From positions 87,834-103,922 of the forward strand of contig NW_003109091.1 in the NCBI RefSeq assembly GCF_000003605.2: a DNA stretch of 16,089 nucleotides, given 5' to 3'. This document shows positions 7,456 to 16,089 of the stretch, piece after piece. The stretch comes from Saccoglossus kowalevskii (taxonomy: Eukaryota > Hemichordata > Enteropneusta > Harrimaniidae). Under the pieces are notes generated by a model that was given only the letters and a program-made list of their open reading frames with translations, made no database searches and was not told the DNA's origin. Every line of letters starts with the position of its first letter. Position 1 is the first letter of the stretch. Both the position numbers and the translations under genes were made by a program.

Positions 7456-10065
7456 ATTTACTTAAATGAATTTTTAAATTAATAATTGTAACGAAAGTCA
7501 ACTCCTTAAAGTTATTGAATTATTTGCCCTGTAACCCTAAAAACACTAGTACATGCATATGCGACTGATTACAGCATGCCATTATCATTTGTGGTTAATT
7601 GGCAGTTAAATACAATGTAAGCACAGTACCACATGTTTTATCTTCAAGGTGAATTTCTTTTAGTATAGTCTCACTGTGTTTTTGTCCACACAACATTCAA
7701 TTTAGAAATAATGGTATTTGTTTATTAAGTCTCGTATCAGTCCTTGTACCAGATGTCCAACTGCTTTGTGTATTTGTGTATTGGCTTGAAATGAAATCAT
7801 TGGTCAGTTCATGTTGTTTAGTAACGCACTATAAATCTCCTGATAATTTAAAGAACATAAAGAAACTTTTACTATGTTGTATAGATTCTAAAACTTAAAG
7901 AGGTATGTATGTCGGAATAAAACGTTTGACTTGTTCCATTCAGATTTGATTCTTTCCATGTGTTTAGTAATTAACATTTAAGTAATGAGAACCTTTCAAC
8001 AAAATATGAATAACCAAATAAAAAGGATTTTTGCATGTTCTTTAAAGGTGAATACATCCTGGTACTTTTGGGGGTGCAAATTCACTTTCAGAAACAAATA
8101 TTTTTGAAGTATAATTAAAAATAAGTGCTAGAAGTTATCATGAAAGTTAGCTCCCCCACTGAACAGTAAACTTTTGTTGGTTTTCTTATCAAAGGAATAT
8201 TCAACTTGCTTTTTTGAATTGTGCAGGGGTTCATATAATATCGGTATTGTTAAAACTAAGAACTCTGAGTATAATTATTTTATTCATGTCAGATTCATAT
8301 AGCACTCTTCAGAAACATGACTTTGAATGCTGTGATGTGATTGGAAATAAAGACATCTTTTACTTGATTACACCCAAAGAGATCTTTTCTCTAATCTTTT
8401 CATCTGTTGAAACTGTAACAAATTGGTTTGAATGTCTCGGTCTGGAGTCAAGTCTGTCTCGCATGAATTCACATAAATTATGGCTTTCTGTGGTGTGTCT
8501 GTCCTCAGGCTAGCTTAAGGGATTCTCTCATCACACACTTCTCAATCCAAGTCGCGCTTATAGCACCTCATTTCACATCATCAAACATTCTGTTTCATTT
8601 CTTCATCATTTCATAACATTTCTATTTTTAGCACCTGTTTCAAACATGCATTTAATTGGGAAGCAAAAATTCCTACTTTTCTACAGAGTCTTTCTATTTT
8701 TTGTGTTTTCTTGTTTAAACCTCAATTACTGAACCCTCTCAATCTCTGTGATATCATCTTGAGTACAGTTTTGGCACAATAAATTATTTTCAATGAAAAC
8801 AAGTATACTCATCATCCTGCCAAATATTCTACTTATAGAGTTATGTAAGTGGGAAGCAAAACAGATTTCTGAAAGGGTTTCTTCTTTCTCGCTAACTACC
8901 ATGGAAATTACGGAAAATTACTCTAATCTTTTGTGTACTGGGCAGCTGCGAATGGGATGAATGCATAATTGCAAGATCGTCGTGAGTTTTTTGTCACCAT
9001 CAGTCGATGATGAAGAACGAAAGCTAATGGATAACACCATAGAGATTCTTGACATCATCGTTGGATTAAGACGGAATCAATTAAATGAATGTACCGGTAC
9101 TTTTAATGTAGATAATTGTATTTTGATTCATGTTGGTAAATGGCATGCTAGGTAATGCATTGAAAAAAAGAGATCTTTTGAGAACTTACTTTTTATCTAG
9201 AATGGACCTTGCCGAGTGTCACTGCTTGGGTCAATTGTGACTACGGTAATTGAATTCCCAGTGAGATTATAGGAAGAGTGCTTTTAAAATCAAATTGTCA
9301 CTTGTGTTGCATTCTTCAATTTTATAAAAATAAAGTTGTTGAACCACATATAAATGTGTCGAGTGGTGCCAGTTACTTGTTTGGCCTTTTTCTTTCTTTG
9401 TCTTTTGTATTGAAAAGTAGTTCAAATGGCTTGAATTCTTCTTTAATTCTGAAATCTAAAAGGATGTATCTTGGTGACAGATGGCATCGATGGACTGAGT
9501 TTAGGTGGGCTGTTTTCAAAATCGAGAATGCCCCTGACGTCTAATGATAACAATTCTCTGATATAATTTAATGCGAAGAATGCAATATTAAGAAAAAAAA
9601 ATGTTAAATTCTAAACCATTTTTAGCTTTGCAATTTTTTTGAGATTTAGATGCATTATAAACTAAAATCGTATTCCCACAAACCTGTAAAGAAAGTAATA
9701 CTGTAAAGCCAACTCATTCATGCCCAGCGAAAAGTCGAACACTGGCAATTTTTTCTTTCAATAGTATTAAAAAGAAATCCAATTTTGACAAAAACTGCCT
9801 TGGGAAGAATTGAAGAATTTTTGCTGCTAAGAATTGTCAGGATTTGAGGATTTTATGACATTCACGCAGACAAAATTTCACAAAAATCACTACAACTACA
9901 ACGTAAAATTTTTTGAATTTCATCATATACCATAGTATGTTTCATTTATGCTAACTTTTTAACATGTTCTTCTTAGGAGAGCAAATACATAACATAATAA
10001 ATGACAGTAGATCTCTAAAATACAACATGTATATTAGATGACTCAGTAGTTAATGGTGTCTCAAA
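7456..10065. other. Non-coding AT-rich sequence, no gene seen
   Basis: Plus-strand open frames at 8214-8513, 8961-9155 and 9278-9544 were read and match no family I know. None has good flanking splice sites or a codon pattern different from the background. The region is taken as MEK5 intron. Confidence 0.5.
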
Positions 10066-10131
10066 CATCCATCCATCTATCCCTTCATTCATTAATTCAT
10101 ATTTTTTCATTCATTCATTCAAGCTTTCATG
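10066..10131. repeat. Imperfect (CATC)n/(CATT)n microsatellite
   Basis: CATCCATCCATCTATC is followed by several TTCATTCATT units, with short interruptions. This is a tetranucleotide simple repeat. Confidence 0.8.
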
Positions 10132-10285
10132 AATTACTTCACAGCTGCAGTTAAAACCACCTGGCCAATACAAACACACACACATGTCGATTTCCGTGGA
10201 AATAATTGATTCAATAAATTGAAATGCTTTTTGGAAGAATTACGAGAATTTTTAACACTGACAAAGATCTGTGGTCTGTTCCTCA

Positions 10286-10615
10286 TTGACATGCCTTCAA
10301 GTTTTAAAAGATTGGTTTAGCCCTTGACATGGCTTTAAGTTTTAAGATTGGTTTGGCCCTTGACATGCCTTCAAGTTTTAATATTGGTTTGGCCCTTGAC
10401 ATGGCTTCAAGTTTTAAGATTGGTTTGGCCTTTGACATGGCTTAAAGTTTTAAGATTGGTTTGGCCCTTGACATGCCTTCAAGTTTTAATATTGGTTTGG
10501 CCCTTGACATGGCTTCAAGTTTTAAGATTGGTTTGGCCCTTGACATGCCTTCAAGTTTTAAGATTGGTTTGGCCCTTGACATGGCTTAAAGTTTTAGGTT
10601 TGGTCTGGCCCTCAA
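10286..10615. repeat. Nine-copy minisatellite, 36-bp unit
   Basis: Units starting with TTGACATG begin at 10286, 10324, 10360, 10396, 10432, 10468, 10504, 10540 and 10576; the first spacing is 38 and the rest are 36 bp. Each contains CTTCAAGTTTTAAGATTGG or a close variant, then TTTGGCCC. A degraded tenth unit trails off near 10615. Variants recur in order (see findings). Because 36 is divisible by three, one frame stays open through the array with a 12-residue period; that is a by-product of the repeat, not evidence of a protein. Confidence 0.95.
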
Positions 10616-10659
10616 ATATGTTCACCTCCACATATCTCGGACACCTTCTTTGATCACCT

Positions 10660-12725
10660 AGGTAATACTTTAACTAAAAACTAGCCCCTTTCATTAATGG
10701 CATGATAAAAACCTGCCGCTTTTAATCTTGGCCAAATTCTGTGTTGATTATGTTAAAATGCTCACTATAACAGAAGAATAGAGAATACTTGTGACAAAGA
10801 CTATCAGACAATAGACCTGATCTGTGTCATTTTCATACCATTGATTTCCAGCTGACCGGAGATGACAAAAATAAGCATGGTTGTTTGACGCTAAGCCGTC
10901 TAATCTTTTAGTAATGAGGGCTCATGATCGGGCATAAAAAACACTTTAATTTCTCCACCAATGAAAAGATTTTTTTGTTTGCAAGACAAGATTATTGTAT
11001 ACTGTTCACAACCACTTATTTTTTTTTTTTATTTGCTAAGTGCTTTTTTTTAAAGCTTCTTGCTGGTTACTGTATTCTTCGACTTGTTCTGGTATGTTTT
11101 AATTGTAACTGGAACCACCATGCATAATTCCATGTTAGCTGCTTTCTCCCACCACATCTTCTGGTGCATTCTGTAATCCTGACCCCCACACACCTTGTTA
11201 TTAAAGGGGTTTTTCAGCACAGAAACATTTAAGGTTAAATCCAAAACTTGTTTTCACCTAATAGAGATTGTTGTATCTCTTGCAGTGGCTATCGCTACTA
11301 CACGGTTGCCATGGAGAACCCATAATAAATTACAAACCAGCATTCTATATTTTACTTGATTATAATAAACTTTTAATAACACAATACTTATTGTAGATCA
11401 TAATAATTACATAATAATGAAAAATTAAACAAATGGAATGCATTTTACTTAAAAATTGTATCTCTTATTTTTAAGGAATTTAATTTACTGTAAATTGTTT
11501 CCTTGTTAAAATTGTTAGTTGCATAGTATATTTAAATTTCCAAGACAAATCTCTGAATGCATTCACAACACTATAATACTGCACCACCCATGTAGCATTA
11601 ACAATACGTCTCCTGCTGTTTTTTCTCCACTAACTGGTCTTTTTTTCAGTAATCCATCAATGCATTAGACCACCGTCATACACTTATTCAGTTTGAATTG
11701 CACTGCAACTAAGTTAATTATTCGGTAGACACACAACACTCGTACACTCGCATCGATTCGCACAGCTGAAGTTGGCACTAGCATCAACTTATCAGCAACT
11801 CCCTATAAGTGATACAAAATGCTGAAAGGCATGATAATCAATGGCTTTTGAGAAGTGAGAAAGCAGGATTTGTGTCATTGCTTAAATAGAGCTGTTGAAT
11901 TCCAATGAAAAGGACCTAGACACGCTTTGAACAAAATTGTGTTATCCAAAAAAAAATATATAAAAAGAAAAATCTTTTGGATTGAGATAACTTCAGCTTT
12001 TGTGTTTCTGGAGTAGGCGATTATTTAAAGACCTGAATTGTATACGTTTGAGACCGGACTTTTTTTTCATACATTAGTGCATTCATTAAAATGAATAATC
12101 TATAATAACGCTGTGAAATTATTCAATACTAAATTTTTAGAAGGTTCCATATTTCTTTGTGGCGGGGAGGCTGAGGGTATGTCCCATTTGTTAGTGAAAT
12201 TCATAGAAAATACAAACACTACATGCCTGCTGGCACCTCACTGCTTTTATATGCAATCCACGATGAAATGATGTTTCTTTTTGTTTCGGGACATTGTGAG
12301 TCTTTTTGTATGGCTGTATGTTTATAAGCCGTAACTAAACATGGTATTCTTGCTATATACTGGTGGTATTCATGGTGGGTTTGTTATTTCTTTCAGTTAA
12401 TAGACAAATTACCAGCTTTTAGTTACACTTCAGAAAGTCACTAAATAAAAGCTTAAGAGTTGTAATTTCAATTACAGTAAAACAGAAAACCTTGCAATAT
12501 AATTGTAATTATTAAAGCCAGCTTAATATTACTTTAAAGTATGAACTTAATGTATACCCAAATCTGACCATCTCATTTTATGTATTGCTTTAAGCAAAAA
12601 AGTTTGCCTCAATTTTTGCGTCCAGTACTTAGTAATAAAACGTTTGAGTGAAGAATCATAAAGGATATCCATCAGTTCATGCACTAATCCTATAATTATA
12701 TTGACACTCACTACTTAAAGTGATT
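10660..12725. other. Non-coding sequence, no gene seen
   Basis: This is mostly AT-rich. A CpG-bearing patch at about 11735-11765 (ACTCGCATCGATTCGCACAG) stands out from the background, as does an acceptor-like tract before TGGCTATCGC at 11286. Neither leads to a recognisable coding segment. Confidence 0.45.
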
Positions 12726-12734
12726 TCAAGCAGT

Positions 12735-13139
12735 CACTGTGATACAAGATCTGGAAAGTTGTAGTAACTTACCTGTACAAATATACTCAGCAAACAAGGT
12801 TGCTGCTTTTTCTCTTCCTCCTTCACCGAGTGCAATGCTTTGGGGCGAGCTGTAGCTGTCGGTATTCAAGCGTTGTTACAGTCACGATTTTGGCGTAAGT
12901 TTCACACTGTGATCTTTGGTGGTTGCCCTGCACAGTGAGTGTACTTGTAGACTACTGGTCAAATAAATAACTGATGTTTCAGCATATGCAATAAAAATGT
13001 TATTTTCTCCGCACCGTGTCACCCTTGTATGTAAATTAGCTCCAAAGTTTGTGAATCATTCACTGTGCCGTTACTGCTCCAGCTCAGTGAAGTGTATCAA
13101 TTAATTATCGTCCCAAGAGTGGTTCATACATGCACAGTG
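12735..13139. promoter_or_regulatory. Cluster of five CACTGTG/CACAGTG heptamers
   Basis: The heptamer or its complement occurs at 12735-12741, 12905-12911, 12931-12937, 13061-13067 and 13133-13139. Its position over and upstream of the candidate leader exon suggests a promoter or enhancer with repeated binding sites. I do not recognise a specific factor, and relic repeats could also explain it. Confidence 0.35.
12773..12930 (-). other. Candidate non-coding first exon with perfect splice donor
   Basis: On the minus strand CAG/GTAAGT, a nine-of-nine match to the donor consensus, places an exon end at 12773. The preceding sequence is richer in G+C than its surroundings and has about six CpGs in 12776-12960. 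All three minus frames contain stops, but no ATG occurs in that span, as expected of a leader exon. The upstream edge (here set at a CAG near 12931) is uncertain; it may be a transcription start. The nearest good minus-strand acceptor before a start codon is that of the C1q gene at 5734, which would give an intron of 7039 nt. The link is inference. Confidence 0.4.
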
Positions 13140-13147
13140 ACGGCAGC

Positions 13148-13254
13148 CTGAATCGCCAGCTGAGTAGCGTAGAGTAAACCCTCGTATTTCAGGACATGCA
13201 GACTGACACAGCACACTGAATCGCCAGCTGAGAAGAGTAAACCCTCGTATTTCA
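13148..13254. repeat. Direct duplication of a ~40-bp CpG-bearing unit
   Basis: CTGAATCGCCAGCTGAG followed by AGAGTAAACCCTCGTATTTC occurs at 13148-13191 and again at 13216-13254. The second copy lacks about five bases in the middle. High identity suggests a fairly recent local duplication. A minus-strand open frame over it repeats LKYEGLL for this reason. Confidence 0.85.
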
Positions 13255-13259
13255 ATGCA

Positions 13260-15730
13260 CAGATATGATAAACATCAATGACATTCAAGGCTTCCTGATT
13301 GGATAGTGTGTTCTTTCTTCTGTCCATTCATTCTTTAGCTTTCTGATCAATTACTTGCTAACCCAACCACATTGGGACTTTCCCAACCTTTGACATTGTG
13401 TTCACTGTCTTGTCTTTTGCTACTTTATTTTTTTTTTATATACCCTGTACCGTTTCCTTGGAAACCACCAGTCGCAGTTATTTTTAAACAATTTATTTTC
13501 TTTTTTTTGATGAGTCTTGTTATCAAATTGTTAGGGATCCTGGAAAGGATTTGGAGAGGAATTAAAAACTAATTCAGTTCTTGAATCCAATGTATAGTTC
13601 AATGCATTTTATGTTGTTATCCTTTCATTGGGCTTGGTGTAATTGATTTCATACTGTACTCATTTATGCTGTACGTAACAATCTGCTTTCAATAGACAAC
13701 TAACTGAATCAGTCATAACATCTGTTCTACATATGAAAAACCCCTTTGAGTCAACACAAGTGAAAAATACAGAGAAACTCTTTACTACTTTGTGGTTATT
13801 TTCTAGACATTGGATGTATTCTCATTGGTGAACAGCCACCCTAAGGTAGACTTAAATAGCCAGGGGCAAAGAGATCGATGCACCTTTGGAAATCTTCCAC
13901 TCCATGTTTGAGGATAAAAACAATAACTAACATTTTTCTTTCAGTAGCATACTTGTTGACGTTAGTTGTAATATCTTTTTTTATCTTAAATCAGTGTTGT
14001 GAGTAGTTATTGAGCTACCAGACTTCTCGCTACTTTTCAGATGCAATTTCAATAGTTAAATGGGTGTACTTGGTCAAATGTAAGGTTTTATTTGTGTCCT
14101 ATTGTATATGTTTCTATGTTGTTTTGTTAGAGGCGGGCTATGTAGCGTGATGAGCACTGCTGTGTTCCACACTAGCATGGTGGTGACATAAATTGAGTTT
14201 AATTTGTCCATATCAGGTCAGTATTCTGGTACATGTTGTAGCATGACTGAAAGAAATCCAGACTGAGTATTACAATTCCCATTGTGAGGACAACCTGAAT
14301 AAAGCAGGCCTTGCATTTGAAAAATAGTTGGGATGTCTTAAAATGGCTTTCCAGAACACAGTAATGCAAGTGATATGGAAGTTAATATACTACTAAAGTT
14401 TTTTTTTTAAATGTTATGAATTGGAAGTGAGAATTACTTTAAACCTCTTCAATTTTGTGAGTCAGTGAAATCTAAAAATTTTTGTAGCAGTAAAAAATTC
14501 TAATTTAGTGTCAGTGACTTTCATGAAATCTTCATGAATTCCTGAATCCTGAAGCCCTGAAAATTTCCAGCTGTGAAAATTACACAATTTACAATAGAGT
14601 TTTGATTTGGGGATCACTCGCTTCATGAAGTAATGTCTAAATAAAGCTGCCCCTGTTTTTTTTACAGCGGACTTTCTGACAACATATACTGTTATGTTTG
14701 TTTTGCAAATATGTTACACTCTCTTTGTTAGTCTTGTCTTTGTCTCTCATCTATTTGAAATGAGTTATTTTTCACCCTGTGGTATTTATTATCTCCCCTC
14801 CAATATATCTTGTCATGGTCTGAGTTCAAGAGGTTGTGTGGTGATCACTGATGCTGTCATGGGTGTCCAACATAATTGGCCTGATTAATGCTGAAGATAG
14901 TGTTCATTTATTATCTATTCTGCAGACAGCTGTATATGTGTTACGAGTTTCTCACAATGATTCAAGCAAAGCATACAATCTATTTTATACCTTGTTGACA
15001 ACTTCTGTATCTTCTACTGAATAAACTTTGAATAAAATTGTTAAAATAAAATTAAAATAATTGAATACTTAGATTTAAATAATTGAAAAAAAAAATCCAA
15101 ACAATTCAGTATAGACTTGTTTTTGTTTTGGCTAAAAACACTCCATATAGCAATGACATATTTCCAACCAAGTTTCCTGAAACCACTCAATTACAATTTA
15201 TAACACCTGACCTAAAATATTATCAGGAAATCTGACTATTATATTAACTGACAATTTTTTTAATAAACTAGAGTGGAACTAAAAATAATCTGTTAAAAAG
15301 GATTTCATTAGTGCTAAAAACATTTAAACAAGCTTATAACATTGTGGGCATAAAATATAATGATAGACAAATATAGTTTTTTAGTGAAGTCTTTATTGTA
15401 TTGACCATGCATTTTATATTAATTTTTAAATAGAAGCTTTATTGAGTAAACTTGGCAACGTGGATATGTCTGATTGTATATGACTAAGCTTAATGCTTTC
15501 TTCACTTTATTTCTAAACAGAAAATGTTGACCTAGAATTCTGTTGCCAGGACACTCAATATGAATGGGCTACCTTCATTCTATGCCAAGAAGTGCTCTTT
15601 AACATGTGTGATACATACATGTATACATAAAAGTATATTTCTATGTATATTGCTTGTGTGAAAATCTAGTTTATTTTAGTGTGCAGCTTGACATAATTTT
15701 CAAACAGGAAGCAATGTTTAGTTTTGTAGT
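13260..15730. other. Non-coding AT-rich sequence, no gene seen
   Basis: Open frames at 13372-13572 and 14694-14888 were read and are not recognisable. The latter follows a decent acceptor (TTTTTTTACAG, ending about 14668) but lacks kinase similarity. A stretch with several AATAAA-like hexamers at 15018-15060 could be another retrotransposon tail or a poly(A) region; evidence is weak. Confidence 0.45.
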
Positions 15731-16089
15731 TTAAATCAGTGTTACCCCTCCCCACTAATGTACATATTATTGTATTAAATCATTGTTCAAATTTAAATCA
15801 GTGTTACCCCTCCCCACTAATGTACATATTATTGTATTAAATCATTGTTTCCTATATAAATCAGTGTTATCCTCCCCACTAATGTACATATTATTGTATT
15901 AAATCATTGTTTCAAATTTAAATCAGTGCTACCCCTCTCCATTAATGTACATATTGTTGTATCAAATCATCGTTTCCAATTTAAATCAGTGCTACTCCTC
16001 CCCACTAAAGTACATATTGTTGTATCAAATCATCGTTTCAAATTTAAATCAGTGTTACCCCTCCCCACTAATGTACATATTATTGTATT
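15731..16089. repeat. 62-63 bp tandem array, running off the window
   Basis: Units starting TTAAATCAGTG begin at 15731, 15793, 15856, 15918, 15981 and 16044; the last is cut by the window end, so the array is longer than seen. Each unit holds a C-rich block (CCCCTCCCCACTAA), then TGTACATATTATTGTATTAA. Copies 4 and 5 share variants (GTGCTAC, TATTGTTGTATC, ATCATCG) that copies 1, 2, 3 and 6 lack. Confidence 0.97.

Noticed and set aside
8214-8513. 99-residue open frame
   Set aside because: No domain, no signal peptide, no splice context and background composition. An open frame of this length is possible by chance in 16 kb read in six frames.
8961-9544. Two open frames (64 and 88 residues)
   Set aside because: No recognisable domains or transposon motifs; treated as chance frames in intron.
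10348-10653. Open frame of 101 residues with a 12-residue repeat (VWPLTWLQVLRL-like)
   Set aside because: It is the translation of the 36-bp minisatellite; a unit length divisible by three keeps the frame open without selection. No domain or splice support.
11286-11380. Acceptor-like tract with an open frame after it on the plus strand
   Set aside because: The frame ends in AT-rich sequence without a donor, and no residues match the next part of a kinase domain. The GTTGCCATGG core suggests a repeat or binding site instead.
13124-13327. Minus-strand open frame with LKYEGLL repeated
   Set aside because: The protein repeat arises from the 40-bp direct duplication; there is no other coding evidence.
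14667-14888. Open plus-strand stretch after TTTTTTTACAG
   Set aside because: The translation is hydrophobic and cysteine-containing but matches no family I know and no MEK5 segment. It may be chance.

Overview
The window is eukaryotic, animal nuclear DNA. It is about two-thirds A+T by eye, and most of it is intron or intergenic sequence with GT-AG splice sites, simple repeats and decayed dispersed repeats. It holds no bacterial-style operon. Two protein-coding loci can be supported. The first is a plus-strand gene seen only as two short internal exons (1248-1287 and 2384-2452). Together they encode the beta-3 strand with its ATP-binding lysine and the alpha-C helix of a MAP kinase kinase; the residues match the MEK5 (MAP2K5) subtype closely. 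No later kinase exon was found, so positions from 2453 onward are read as one very long intron of that gene, running off the right edge. The second is a complete, intronless-in-coding minus-strand gene (5709-4864) for a secreted 281-residue protein with a signal peptide, an interrupted collagen triple helix and a C-terminal C1q domain. It appears to lie nested and antisense inside the MEK5 intron.

Layout: 1-1247 is the end of an upstream MEK5 intron and contains a dispersed-repeat patch (905-1150). 1288-2383 is a short intron with two copies of another dispersed repeat. 2453-4480 is plain AT-rich intron. 4400-4700 holds a retrotransposon-like tail and a small degenerate repeat. 4848-5736 is the C1q gene with its poly(A) signal and a strong splice acceptor just before its start codon. 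7046-7455 is a compound inverted repeat of the foldback/MITE type. 10286-10615 is a 36-bp minisatellite with higher-order structure. 12730-13260 is a CpG-containing block with a perfect minus-strand splice donor, a possible remote non-coding first exon of the C1q gene. 15731 to the end is a 62-63 bp tandem array that runs out of the window.

The organism is probably a marine invertebrate (a mollusc or other lophotrochozoan, or a hemichordate/cephalochordate). This rests on the collagen-C1q gene type, the MEK5 gene and the style of dispersed repeats; the sequence alone does not settle it. The two genes have no evident shared pathway: MEK5 is an intracellular kinase upstream of ERK5, while the C1q protein would be secreted. 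Their link is positional, with possible interference or co-regulation through antisense overlap.
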